Assembly (NCBI RefSeq): GCF_964204645.1
Contig: NC_134028.1
Location: 5,182,501-5,246,500 of the forward strand
Origin: Tubulanus polymorphus
Taxonomy: Eukaryota > Nemertea > Palaeonemertea > Tubulaniformes > Tubulanidae
DNA length: 64,000 nt
Direction: 5' to 3'
A program made the translations under genes and the position numbers. The notes under the pieces are model-generated. The model saw only the letters and a program-made list of their open reading frames with translations. It was not told where the DNA came from and did not search any database. Within the stretch, counting starts at the first letter, position 1, and every line of letters starts with the position of its first letter. Of the stretch, positions 12,657 to 31,800 are shown piece after piece.

Positions 12657-15600
12657 TCAATCGTACACTATAACCCGTTTGGCTGCTTTTAACGTATTCT
12701 TCATGAGCATAGCGACAGTCATCGGTCCTACACCTCCTGGTACTGGAGTTATATAACTCGCTTTTTCCGATACACCTACAAAATATAAACATTCAGAAAT
12801 GAACAGGGTTCATAGTTGTAAGGTTGATACAAAAGTAAGCACTTTTTTTTGTAAAGCACTTTTAAGCACATTTTTAAGGCTAAAGTGAAACTTTTCATTT
12901 AAGACTGCAGCAATCGTCCTAATCAACAACATTAATCGACCAAATCAATAATCAGGGATACCAAAAGTAAGCACTTTGTTTCAAAAGTAGTCACTTTTAA
13001 AGCACTTAGGAGACGTGCTATGAAACAAGGTGAAGAAACCAGGAACTTTCCATATACTGAATATATAGTTATGTTCCCCACCAATTCTTCCAAACTCACC
13101 TTCAAAATCAACATCGCCGACTAGTTTATATTTTCCGGTTTGCTCGTCTTTGATTCGATTGATTCCGACATCGATTACGGCGACGCCTTCTTTCACCATA
13201 TCGCCGGTAATCAGTCCCGGAATACCGGTAGCAACGACTAGAATATCGGCCATTTTTACGAACGCTCGTAACTGATCTGGCGGTGTGTATCTGTGACATA
13301 TAGTTGTCGTAGCATCGCCTACAACACAGTTAAACTAAAGTAAATTTGATAATTCATAATTCCTGAAATATCGCTTGAACTGAAAATGTAGTTACAGATC
13401 GACCATGAATTTCAAATTCGAGAGATATTTGAGGGGCTTTGAGGTTATCACCGTTGAAATTCGAGGGACGTTTAAGATCAACAATGAATATAAAGGGACT
13501 GTTTCTAAACTGCTGGATAAATACGAAGGCGGATCGTTGATTTTTTGAAGGGGTCTCGAAAAAGTTTGAAAATTCAGGGTAAGGCTTTGTGCTCCTATCC
13601 AAGGTCTATTTGGAATTATTATGCGTTCGGTTTTTTTCTTTGCAACAGTCGCGAACAAACTAAGTATAATATCATACAAAATACCATACCGGCATCAGTC
13701 TCTCCAACACCGTCACCATGCAGTAATATAGCTAGTGGCATGCCTACGTTTTTTGATCGTCCGCAAACAACGGCATTTTTACCAAACGTTTCAATACCTG
13801 AAACAAACATATTATGTAATATAGAAATTTAGAAAATGTAACTGCTACAAGTGGAGACACTTCCACCGTTTGACAAATGTCAGTCTTTCACCAAAATACT
13901 GACTCAAGTGGGTTCAAAACAAGAAATAGAGCGAATTATTTTCCATGGGGTTCGTTCGCTACTTACCAGATCGACGGATCAGTTCCATTACGCCAGCAGG
14001 GGTGGCGGGTAACAAGGCGTCGAGATCCGTACAAAATCTACCGACGTTCATTAAATGAAAGCCATCGACGTCTTTACTGGGACAAACAGCGTTACAGACG
14101 GCTCTCTCATTGATGTGACGCGGAACGGGAAGTTGTACTAATAATCCATCGACATCGGGGTTTGAGTTGAAATCGTTGATTCTGTGCAGTAGTTCTTTTT
14201 GACTGATCGTGTCTGGTAATCGAACCGTTTCACTGGATATGCCTGGAAAAAGAGTCCGTATATGAAAAATGTTGTCCTAGCATGTAAGACATCAAAATGG
14301 GCACCGAAGTTCTGGTAAGATATACTGGAACCAAACAGGACTAGGTCCTGAGGAGTTTTTCGAATATATTAAACATGAATACCAACTCTGCACTCAATGA
14401 TTGAAATGATGAAATCTTTTAAAAATGTTATCAAGATTAAAGAACTCAAAATTTTCAGATTTCAACCAAAAACCATATTCTAGGACTAACAAGGTGTTAA
14501 CTCATGTTTCGGACAAAATTTTTGAAGTCTTCTGATTATCTCATTGCGGGTATGACACACTTATACGCCAGGCTTTACACTTTTCAATGCTTTCTTTTTA
14601 CGGATCAAGCATTATTTACAGTCCACACTACTGACCATAGTCACACTAAGCCGCATAAGAATGGACTGGGTAGTAAAAATTCACATGAGCACCGGTCATT
14701 AACGCCCATTTATTTGACAAATTGTCGCTAATCTTCATAAGCACTTCTATTATCTACGGAATACCCGCTAGTCCAGTCAGCGGTATATCTCAATAATTAA
14801 TATGAAATAAAAATGAAGGCAAACGGTGACATAAATATATAAATATATAGACCTTTTTAAGTCAATCACAGGTGTATTCACAGTATTAATGACAAAATAA
14901 TTCTTAAGGCTTTTCCCTTTGCATTGGGCAATTCATGAGTTTGTTGCTGAATAAGTATATATTTTAACTCTTAGATTTAACCCAGCATATTAGTGCAGTG
15001 TAAATGAACAATTTTTGGATATCTGTCACAGAAAGGAATTACAATATTCAACATTGTATCTTTTTTTGTGAATTTCATTCATTACGGAGTGCCTACCTGT
15101 AAACTGACAAGCTTTGACTTTGTTACGGACGTAAGTGTGGCTGGCGGGATCATCACCGACTAGAATTACACTGAGATGCGGTCGTCTCTCTCCCGCAGCG
15201 ACCATCACATCGACTTCTTCTTTAACTTCGTGTTTTATTTGTTTCGCCACTGCCTTACCGTCAATTATTTGAGCTTTGAAACTGAAAAGAAAATCAAGCG
15301 GTACACGAGATAACGCTTTATATAGTCAGATTTAACTTTTCAGTGCATCTACATCGCATCAGGTGATGGACATTGCCAGTACACCGCATCGTGGTGCATC
15401 AATGTAATTAGTTTTCATCTGTATTGCAAAATGACAGCACCTGTCAAACACTGTGAAATAAGTGTTACTAGTGATGCACCGCACTGCAGTGCAACACATT
15501 GAGGTGGAATTCTTCGAAATTTTCTAACTTTATCCAGCACTTACGATACATAAAAACCACAATTTACAGATAAGACAAAAATAAATCACAAAATTTACAA

Positions 15601-17936
15601 TGCATGAAAAGAAATTATTTGTGGAGGTGGTTACCATCGAAAGGTATCTTCGTTTGAATTTTAATAAATTCGTAGAATTTTATAATAGATACCAAGCGGA
15701 GGATATGCTTTAACGAACAACAGTAATATAGAAAAGAAAAGAACACTCCCGTGAAGTTATACCAACAGGATCCAGCGGCGTTCAGACAATAGTGCGATAG
15801 ATATATTAATTAATTCTAATCTTCAGTCATAATTCGAGTATCGACCAGGGAGGTCTCGAATAATTTAATCAAATAGCAAAACTACTAAATACCTCATTCA
15901 CGCAAAATTTACGGTCCAGTTCTTACAAAATGATTAACTATAGATATTTATCTATTCAATGAACTTAAAGTTTTCGTTCATTGTAGTCAATTGAAACGAC
16001 GTAAAAGATTACTAGTCTGACAATTAATTAAGGGCTCTTCAATGTCTATAACCAACACAGACGTATTAACTTTGAATTAAAGTTAATCCGGTGTTTCAGG
16101 GGGCTTTAAAGCTGAACAGTTTTCATGCGAGTCACTTGAAAATAACCTTCAGTTCAATTCATAACTAATTCATTAAATGCAATCAAAATTTTAGAAATCG
16201 TGACATCATTAAGAATGACCCCTACAGACTGGCTAAATCAGATTTAATAGGGAAATAAGGAATCATTTTGGGGCTGCTAGATTTTATCAAAAATTCATAG
16301 TCTTTATGAATTTTTGATTTTATTCATAGCAAATGGGCCAGGAGTTATTCCTAATGAAAATTATTTCATTCTCAATGAAATTTGAACTGGATTTCTAGGT
16401 TTTCAAATTTGTACGTCAAACAAGTCACATCAATAGACTATCTTTCCTAAACAGTGTATGGTATAGATTTTCAAGTAAAAAATTGATAAACTAACTGGAA
16501 AAGTTGATTCGAATTTAATGTAGAAGAAATTGAAATCGAAGCGCAATAACCCAATTGTTACCACTCGCATACACCGCAGAATCCTTGGTTGTCAAAGTAA
16601 CAGTGCCAGTACCACATCCATTTCAATTGTGTTTTGTTGCAGAACCCATTAGAAAAAAGGACATTCTAAAGATTTTTGGAATCACAGCAATAGGCCCAAA
16701 TAAGATATTTTAGAATCAAGTTTGCCAATCTAAGTATTTTAAGGTTTTTAGGGATACTTGACAGCCTGAAGTAGTCTGTTTTTATTCATCGATAATATAT
16801 TCACTGGAATAATGCCCACTTTATGGAATGTGATGAGAATAGATAATAAATTGTAAACAAATTGAATCAGAAATGTCACATTTACTGCAAGCTAATGTAG
16901 GCTATTATTGTCTTATCAATATTCTAGTAAATGTCTGTATGAAGTTTTCTTTTTAAGATAAGCACTTTAGTCTTAGACTCAGCCATATAAATGCTTAAGA
17001 CAATCTTTATACAATTCCCAATCATTCATAAAACAGGTGTTTCGAAACAACACCTGTATGGTGGACAGGTGTTTCGGAAGTCCTAGTTGTAGAAGGAATG
17101 TCTTTTCTGACTTGATTAACACTACTACTCAGAACTAGGCCTGAGCCTATGGATGGTTGCCAGTCAACAATACAGAGTTTGTTGCAATCCCTTTAGCTGC
17201 TGAAATTTTTGGATGTGCCTTTGTCGCGAAGGCTTTTTTGTGTGTAGCCTATCTTTACACAGTATTCCTATGGGCCCTCTGACGAAACAGTATAATTTTT
17301 TTGTTACATTTTTCAAGGAATTTCAGCATTACTTCAATAGGCCTACTACTAAAATCAGTCATCTCAAAATATGCATCAGATAATATTCAATTTATTCTCA
17401 TCACTCAAAGATGAACACAGCTGGTTCTGTCTTCCATGGCTTGCGGTTGATAAGTGGTCAGAACTGCAGAGAGGTGGTGGCGTTCAGTCCTAGTGAAACC
17501 ATGCTATTGCTATTCTTGGTCAGGACTTGAGTCAGTGTTTATTTTCTAACAACAAATGTCTGAGTCACTAAGATTAAGAATCTTCAACATGAAGGAAAGG
17601 ATCTTTTAGTTAAGCGGGTCGTCACTGACATCTGGATCTGTTCAAATATGGGCCTGCCATTTTTTCCGATTCCTATTTTGGACACATAGTAACCTGGCTG
17701 CAGTTTAATTTCATGACTTTAGATCTAAATGATTTCAAAATGCTTAATTACGCTAAAAAAGAATAATGTACCGCTGAACGGAAACCCTACAGACTAGCCG
17801 TTAGCAAATAAATTGATGAAATAGGTTAGGCTTACCGTTTATTTGAACGCGATATTCGTCTCAAAGGGGTTCGTTGAAGGGTTTGCGAGCTAATCCGCAA
17901 CAACTTCAGCGATGACATGAGCGAATTGGATGACAT
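12657..17936 (-). CDS. MTHFD2: Mitochondrial bifunctional methylenetetrahydrofolate dehydrogenase/cyclohydrolase
   Basis: Six minus-strand exons (17936-17836, 15281-15097, 14242-13967, 13797-13690, 13318-13100, 12775-12657) join in phase to 335 residues. The enzyme oxidises 5,10-methylene-THF with NAD+/NADP+ and hydrolyses the product to 10-formyl-THF in the mitochondrial one-carbon pathway. Residues 1-33 are rich in Ser, Leu and Arg with no acid, a good mitochondrial presequence. The catalytic Tyr84-x-x-x-Lys88 pair (SHTYVRNK) falls at the same number as human Lys88. Other family motifs are [53 protein letters not shown] and [11 protein letters not shown]. No formate-THF ligase domain follows, so this is the MTHFD2/MTHFD2L type and not MTHFD1. 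MTHFD2 and MTHFD2L cannot be told apart here. The start codon lies 631 bp from the U2AF2 start, head to head. Confidence 0.95.
15390..15495. repeat. Imperfect inverted repeat in MTHFD2 intron 1
   Basis: GCATCGTGGTGCATCA (about 15388-15403) is mirrored by TGATGCACCGCACTGC (about 15472-15487). The spacing of about 70 bp and the multiple small mismatches suggest an old short palindromic element. Confidence 0.35.
16285..16320. repeat. Perfect 14-bp hairpin in MTHFD2 intron 1
   Basis: ATCAAAAATTCATA and TATGAATTTTTGAT are exact reverse complements separated by a 5-6 base loop. No function is evident. Confidence 0.5.
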
Positions 17937-18567
17937 AACTAGTATAACCGTACGGGGAACGCGTGTAAACTACGTGGCTGACAGCTTCGATCTGGCTGAA
18001 TGAAGTAAATCGAGCAGACCGCTCCGACTTATTCGACCGAGCAACGTCCACCGGCTACTGGCGCCACCTGTTCAAAGCGCAAGCTCAATTCAATTCAATT
18101 TCTTTGTATTCCTTAAAATACAATATAACATTGGTTATTGTACGATGAAATTAAAAAGTTTATATATATAGAAAATGATTGCAATAAATCAATACAGAGA
18201 ACGCAAATAACATAATAACAACACGCTCAAGTTTATTTCGCGAAAAGCTGAAATTACGTCATACGTAGGTTCCACGTCACATTTACACTCACAGAGGTTT
18301 GAAGACAAACGAACAATATATAAATTCAATCAAAAATATCAACAAGCATAAAAAATACATAAAATAGAAAAAAAAACTTTGCGCGTCACCAATTTTCAGC
18401 GCCATCTCGCGAGAATCACCCGCATCACGAATCAGCGGTCGGCCATATTGAAATCCGTGTAGAGAAAGAAACGAAAAAGGGGCTGAATTCTCGAACAATT
18501 TACTTCTAATAGACACGGAAGGAACGAAATTGAACACATCTCTGATCCACTATAAAATTAACTCACA
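17937..18567. promoter_or_regulatory. Likely bidirectional promoter MTHFD2 / U2AF2
   Basis: Only 631 bp separate the divergent start codons of MTHFD2 (minus, 17936) and U2AF2 (plus, 18568). CpG-rich patches flank both starts (about 17900-18080 and 18360-18450), with an AT-rich (TA)n stretch near 18160. Such spacing is typical of shared housekeeping promoters. No specific factor site is claimed. Confidence 0.5.
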
Positions 18568-24948
<6,381 letters not shown>

Positions 24949-25109
24949 ACAACCGAACGTCGTTTATTGTTTTCCGTATGCATCGAAAGATTTGACCAGT
25001 CGTTAGGATCTACGCATTCCGTTTAGTGGCTCATACGACGACGATCGCTCGGTTGAAATATCGCGGGCATTGTTCTCTGTTTGACGGAGAGAAAAAAAAA
25101 CTTATTTGA

Positions 25110-25115
25110 AATAAA
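25110..25115 (+). terminator. Proximal poly(A) signal, U2AF2
   Basis: AATAAA 162 bp after the U2AF2 stop codon. A second AATAAA lies at 25488-25493, so alternative 3' ends are possible. Assignment by position. Confidence 0.55.
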
Positions 25116-25487
25116 ATGTGGTTTTGTAAAATAAGAGAATTGAAGAAAAGATGCCGTGTTTATCCTGCAAGATTTGTCGATTAATGACATTCTTGTTTCG
25201 TACAAGATTTAGAAGCATAGCGTGCTCTCCGTACGAGGATTTGTTTTAAATAATGGATCAATTACTGTAATCTCATTACACTCATTTTTCCCATATTAAT
25301 TACAATTATTGTCCGAATTGATCAGTGTTGTCTGTGTCTATATTGAATTTGGGACTGCCGTATTTTAACAATTCATTCAGTCTCTGAAAACATTTAAGTA
25401 CCTACATAAGTGTCATTTAGTTGAATTCATTTTCTGTGGATATTTTATATGAATTGGCTAGATGGTTTCAATATAATGGTTGATATC

Positions 25488-25493
25488 AATAAA
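25488..25493 (+). terminator. Distal poly(A) signal, U2AF2
   Basis: AATAAA within TATCAATAAACTATTTTAATTG, about 540 bp after the stop codon, followed by T/G-rich sequence. Confidence 0.5.
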
Positions 25494-26238
25494 CTATTTT
25501 AATTGCAACACAATTTTCCTTCTCTGTATTGGTGGCTATTTTCAGCATGAATCAATAGTTTCGCCCGAGCTAGTCTATATTATAGCTTCTTGTATCCCAT
25601 GAGCATCTTGGCCATCTACTGACTTCCAAGGTCGCATAGATCAACAGAACAAGGAAAATGGAAGGCGGGATCTAAGTGGAAATATCTGATGAATCCCGAT
25701 TTCACTGTGGAAAGATGAAACTATAACTAAAGAATGTTCCCTCCACCTCCTTCAGTTCGACACTTCACCGGTCCCATGTTGTCTGATGAGGTGTTTGCAG
25801 TGACTGTCGTGGGAAGTAGTGCCATATTACAGCAGATTGATCGACTACCATAGGGACGACTGAAACATGGTTAGAGAAGTGAGCGAGTGGTTTGACTGGG
25901 AAGCCACGAAATGGGTTCGAATCCTGTACATTGCCATAGTGTCCACTTATCCTAGCCTATCTCTACCCAGAAGTGAATGGGTACCGGGTCTGAAGGATGA
26001 CTCCCAAGTGCCTAGCAGCTGCCCGGATGTTACTTCCAAGGGAGAGATCTGATAAATGGTTAAGTAGAGGTAATTATACATATCTAATTTAAAGCGCCGT
26101 TGAACATAGTATCACAGTGAAAATGGCACTATAGAAATTAAATTCCTATTTCTAAATGATTACACCAAAGCATGAATTCTAAGTAGAGCTCAAAAGGAAA
26201 ACAGACAAAAATACATCCTTAAAACTTAAAGTTTTACT
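25494..26238. other. Intergenic, U2AF2 / RSL1D1 (convergent)
   Basis: Short gap between two convergent genes, largely occupied by a tRNA-derived SINE-like sequence (about 25865-26150). No coding exon seen. Confidence 0.5.
25865..26150 (+). mobile_element. tRNA-derived SINE
   Basis: The head resembles a tRNA promoter region: AAGTGAGCGAGTGGTTTGACTG corresponds to the A box and GGGTTCGAATCC (25914-25925) is a perfect B box. A body of about 200 bp follows. It ends in TTAAAGCGCCGTTGAACATAG...GGCACTATAGAAATTAAATT, a tail style common in invertebrate SINEs. Length and layout fit a SINE; the family is not named. Confidence 0.6.
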
Positions 26239-26244
26239 TTTATT
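26239..26244 (-). terminator. Poly(A) signal, RSL1D1
   Basis: TTTATT on the plus strand reads AATAAA on the minus strand, 37 bp beyond the RSL1D1 stop codon. The 3' UTR would be very short. Confidence 0.55.
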
Positions 26245-26280
26245 CATTCAATTGTTTTTACAATGTAACTTCATGGAGGC

Positions 26281-28675
26281 TCACACTTTAGCTTTCTTTG
26301 ACCCACGTTTTTGTGCTATGATATTTTTCTTTTTAGAAAATTTCTTCTGAGTCTTTTTATCAATGAGTTTCGAGTTCTTTTTCACGCCCTTTTTCGGTCT
26401 GATGGATTTCTTAGTCTTGGGAGTCGTTAATGCGACGGTTTTCTTAGATTTCTTCTGCACTCGTCCGCCAACCTTTCGAGGCTTATCCAAGGCTAAACCA
26501 TCTGGTTTCATCAACGGTTTCACTTGCGTCACAATCTTTTCCACGCCAGATTTATCCATGACTTTTGTCTGCTTTATGATGTCAATACGTCCGGACGGAT
26601 AAACTTTCACTTTTCCTCCCGTAATAGTCGTGACATCCTCTGCCTCAACCTCTTCTCTCGGTCGTTTTAACTTGTTCAAAACGATATCTGTAGGCTGAAC
26701 TACAAAATACACACAAGAAACTCCTATTGAAAGAATTGTTATTCTGGCTTATTCCAATTATTGATCGACTGGTATTGAGGTCCTACCTGCATTATAGTAA
26801 ACTGGTACCGAAGTCGAGTCAGTAGTCTTCAAATGCAGAGTTTTAATATTTACACCACCCCCGGGAATCTTCTCGCACAAACACTTGAACGCCGACAGTA
26901 CATTCTCAGTAATCTGTTCTTCCGTGTGTTTAGTATGGGCCACTTGTAACATGCTAAAAATATCATCGATCAACATATTCAATTCAAGTCATTCATATCT
27001 TCTGCTTCTTACTGTTACGATTAACTTACCACGTTGATCCTCTGCCACTAATGGTCAGAAGACCACTGCCAAGCGCTTCATCTATTTCCTTCTTCAAGTC
27101 TTTAGCTTTTAGATTGACGATTTTTGGGAATCTTGAAAGACACAAAGTTGACCGTTATAATGCAGCTATTCAGCATTACGCATAATTCATAGACGTAAAC
27201 AGCAGATTTACCTCTTTTTCGGGCAGAAAGTTTTGCCGATTCTCGCGTTGAGATGACGCACGATTCTGTCATCGGTTAGAAATAGATCATACATACTCAA
27301 CAGCCGTCTATGTGATTCAAACTCAGTGTATTCGGTCGATAATCCTTTCAACGGAATTATCTGAATAACAATTATACGAAACAAAGATGATTGATTTAAG
27401 ATTTAAACAGTTCTTTTGAATGCATTGATACGAAAGACATAAGCCTAAAAATATTGGATTATTCTGATAACTTTTAAAAAAATCCCTTTACAATATTGGT
27501 TCATTTTTACAGTGAAATCTTGCTACAACAAACTTCAGGGGAAAAGAAAATAATGTTCGTCATAACCAATAGTTCCTTATGTCCAGTAAGATATTACTGA
27601 AATTGTCTCATTATGGGGCAGAATTCTAGGTTTTTGATAACTGATAAACCGTTATAGCCGAAGTCGTTTTAACAAGATGCCAACATAAAAACCAAAAATA
27701 TTGGTAGAGTCACAAAAACTTTCTTACATCAATTTTGTCAGTTACATTTTTGCTGCGCAGTAATTCGGTGTAGTGATCTATAGTATCGTCGAGTTCACGT
27801 TTAGTGCTATCTAAATCTTTCACGAATAAACATACTGAAGTTGTGTCTGCTTTTAACGAATGCGGTAGCGGGCTAAAATAAAATAATAAAATATCGAATG
27901 AAACAAAGTATTATTTCAAGACAAGATAATATATTCCATCTGTATATTCTGAATTTACAGTCATCTCATACATAATGCCTTGATTGCCAGGATAAGTTGT
28001 CCACGAAGGGTATGAGTTGACCTGCTACCATATGCTGGAGTGGAATCTCTAGTTGGCAGAATATTGCGATGCCAGAATTTAACTTACACTTTTATGAGAA
28101 TATCTTTTGATCTCTTCGATTCGTAAACTTTATTGAATGAAATGCTCAACAGAATTTTGTTTGCGTCACCGGCAGCCAATAACAAATCGGTTTTAGTTTT
28201 TTTCTGAGCTAGCTTACAAACAGCGGCCACAGCTTGCCGTAACTACAATAAATTAATGAAAATAACAAAACCTTCACTGTTGTTGACTTGTCTTGTTGAA
28301 AAAATTGTAACAACCTTGATCATAACACAAGTGTAAAATATCAGTAGACACTTACCTGTGATTCGTCGATGTGGATGTCTCTTTTTTCATCTCCATTTTC
28401 TGACTGAAATGGAAGAAGATATGTACCGGTTTTCGTTATTCACTCTCGATGAGAACGACGCCGACGGTTTCGTTCGCTAAATAGATTGTCATACATCACT
28501 TCTAACTGGATTTAGGCTAATAATTTAAGATCAGAAGCGCTACAAAAACTTTTGAAATATATATTTACAACTGGTCAAATGAAAGAGAAAGCATTTTGGG
28601 CCTTACACATAAATACAGCCATAAAGAATCAGTTACCTTTGCAGTTTTCTCCACGTGAATATTTCCTTTAGCCAT
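26281..28675 (-). CDS. RSL1D1: Ribosomal L1 domain-containing protein 1
   Basis: Eight minus-strand exons (28675-28637, 28403-28356, 28242-28088, 27872-27728, 27360-27212, 27131-27030, 26953-26787, 26699-26281) join in phase to 407 residues (human 490). RSL1D1/CSIG is a nucleolar protein related to ribosomal L1. It is linked to ribosome biogenesis, PTEN translation and senescence. The L1 fold spans about 30-290. It includes LRQAVAAVCKLAQKK, VPLPHSLKADTTSVCLFVKD, HRRLLSMYDLFLTDDRIV, ARIGKTFCPKKRFPKIVNL and HTEEQITENVLSAFKCLCEK, aligning segment by segment with human RSL1D1 (for example KLRLLSSFDFFLTDARI and KLPEKW). After residue about 290 comes a Lys-rich, repetitive, nuclear-type tail (KKSKKTV, TKKSIRPKKGVKKNS) ending QKRGSKKAKV. 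It is divergently paired with the monoamine oxidase gene. Confidence 0.9.
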
Positions 28676-28873
28676 GTTGGATTTACAAAAACTACATAGT
28701 TAAGTGCTGCCCCTATATACGTGATAAGCGGCGAATACTCGAACTAACTCGACAGCCCGATCTTCATACTGCGGATGGTGAGTAATGAAGTCCCTTGCCG
28801 CCGCCAGGCGGTGCATCGGTAGAAAATCATTTGACATATTTACTTCCTGGTTCGGGTCAGATGATGTAAATAT
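28676..28873. promoter_or_regulatory. Compact bidirectional promoter RSL1D1 / monoamine oxidase
   Basis: Only 198 bp separate the two divergent start codons, so both 5' UTRs and a common promoter must lie here. The segment is richer in C/G than its surroundings (GCCGCCGCCAGGCGG near 28798) and has no TATA box near either start. Confidence 0.6.
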
Positions 28874-31800
28874 ATGCTGAAAATGGCAGAAAACACCAGT
28901 GAAACTGATGTTGTTATCGTCGGAGCTGGAATTGCCGGTCTCACCGCCGCGCATAACATCTACAAGAAGCATCCAACTGCACAAATCATCGTTTTAGAAG
29001 CAAATGGTCAGTTCACTTGTCATTTAGGGCCTGTATATTTAATTTTAACTAACAAGTCTCTGTCAGTCACATACTCCACTCTGTCCCTGTCAGTCACAAG
29101 TGTACTGTTTACATGAGTTGATAAACTAATAAATATTTGATATCCTTAGGCCGTGTTGGTGGACGTACGCTTACCGAAAAACTAAAAACAGCTGAGGGTA
29201 AAGATGCGTTTGACCTCGGAGCTCAATGGGTCGGCAGGTATTTGTATAGATATCATTATCGCTGGAGGTGATGGAACTGCATTGTTCACTTGTTGGGAAT
29301 GGTTCCAGGATTCGGGCGAGATGGAAAAATAGATTTTAAAACTTTGTTTTAACTTTCTTAAATTGCTGGGGATTAATTCAGCACTTAGTCTAAACTGTTG
29401 GGACTACTAACCCCAGGGTTCATGTCAAAAATGGTTTAACTGGAGTCCGCTCTACCGACTAATAGTTGAAATAACCCAAAACGATAACCTAAAACTTGTT
29501 GAAAAAAATCTGACTATGGTAGTACTGATAATGGTTTGCTGGATGCTAAGTGTATGTTCTGTTTGCAGCACTCAGACTGATGTTATGCAGCTAATCGATG
29601 AATTAAACTTAACTACATTTAATCAATATCATACCGGCATTAAATGTATGATTCTTGGTCAAAACGGAAAAGTTAGACACTACAAGTCTGATATACCTTC
29701 ACTGAGCTTGTTAGGATTATGGGACTTGCACCGTTGCATATCGAAGGTGACTGATTACGCTTAAGCTTATGGCTAACCCTAACCCCGATGTAGTTCCACA
29801 GCTATTCTTTAGAAATATATGAAAAAATGATGTACCGGATCTACCGGCAATAGTAACTTTAACAATGGATTCAAATTTATAACTCAGTTTAGTTCACTGA
29901 AAAATGATTTTGGAGATCCTCTTTTCCAAACTTAAATTTGTAGTTTGCAAATGCTTTTGTCATGCTGTGGAACTGGCTGGATCCTTATCTTTCTTAAATG
30001 TGCTCTTTTTCATCTCATCTTAAAGCTTGATATAATTATGTTTAATTCATATTTTTCTTACTTGTCCTAGTAAAGTCTATCATCTTATCATCTTATTTCT
30101 TTGCTTAAATCGTTTCTTTACTTCCTAGTAAAGTCTATCATCTTATTTCTTTACTTAAGCACCAGGCACTTCACTGCATTGCATTTAGAGTAAATCTTTT
30201 TACCGAATTGTGGATATTACCTGTACCAGTGCTAAATTTTATGTGTAATTGATGTTTTACTACCGGTAGATTGAAAGCATGTCCAAACAGATTCCACTGG
30301 AAGACCCAAGTAAATGTATCCATGCAGCTGAATGGGACGCCATTAGCTTTGCTGCTTTCAAACAGCAACTGTTTTGGACTCGAGGTATTTATTTACGCGG
30401 GTAGTTGATGATTGGCATACTGGTAGTTAAAGTCAGTCGGTACATAGACTTGTGGCATCTGTGATACTGTATCTACAGCCTATTTTAACAGTTATGTCCA
30501 ACTCTTGTCTTAAATTGAAAGAATGGCTTTGAATCATTAGATTGGTTATAGTAGCTGAAATGGCTAAATCTGCAGATCTATGGCAAGATTTGACTGCAAT
30601 TTCTAACAATTCTGCACCAGGGTTACACTATTTTAGATGTGAGATTTTGTGATTTTTCATGATAGAGGCACATGATACAATTGATGCTGCATGCAGGTGT
30701 ATGTATGGAATGGAAACCAGTCAGATATCTCTGCTGTATTTTCTCACATATTGCGCTGCAGCCGGTGGAGTGAGGACACTAACTGAGGCCGGCGAAGGTT
30801 CAGCACAAGAAATGAAAATTAAGGTGATCTATATTTTGTTGTTTGACTAGTATTCAACGATGTTAGTTAACTGCAAACAACTGGTTCCTGATATTTCGTC
30901 TTTCTGATGTTTCATCTATACTCTAATTCTGTAGATTATAAATGCTGGTATTCATAAATGAATGGGTTGTATGTAACTCTTTTTCGCCAGGGTGGAGCTC
31001 AACAGATTTCATCGAGATTAATGGATCGAATCGGTACAGAAAAAGTCTTGCTTAATCAACCGGTGTCAACGATTGTTCAGGTGATTATATCTTCAGAAAA
31101 TCTTTTGAATTCTATTTAGAAATGGACGGTTTAATACTGAAAATGTTTTTTTTGCAAATAGGATTCTGCTGGTGTGACCATACAAACGAAATCTGGGGAC
31201 ACATTCCATTGCAAGAGAGCAATATTAGCTATTCCTCCATGTCAAATAAGTAAGTCTATTCAAATTACGTGCATCGCAAATGGTATTAAGTCACAAAAAA
31301 TCATGTAATTTATACAAACTGATATCTCTTATTATCTCATTCAGATAAAATCGATTTTGAACCCGAACTTCCAGATGTAAAGAAGTACCTTATCAACAGA
31401 GCTCCTATGGGCAATTTGATTAAAATTATTATCACATATGATAAGGTATTTATCTAACTTAGAAAGTTTGAAGGACGGACCTCATGTTTGTTGCATGTCG
31501 TAATTTTCTGACTTATTCTTTCGTTTCAGGCATTCTGGCGTGATGCAGGATATTCCGGTGAAATCGTAACAAATGGTGGTAAATCAGTAGTAAATGGCTG
31601 TGATGCAGGTCCGTTGTGTATTGTGTATGATAATACATCAGCGATAGGAAGTCCATCAATCGTAGCATTCATCGGAGGAGACCAGGCTTTACACTGGAGA
31701 AATACTACTGTAAGTTTCACTATTGAATCCATTCAATTGAAATAGAATACAGTCGCTATTCTGGCATGTTAGGATACTGAAAATCAGTGTTCTCCACATG

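Noticed and set aside
13545-13832. Plus-strand open frame over MTHFD2 exon 4
   Set aside because: Antisense to a well supported minus-strand exon.
29380-29480. CTGGGG...CCCCAG inverted motif in MAO intron 2
   Set aside because: Only about 10 bases pair convincingly; too weak to call an element.
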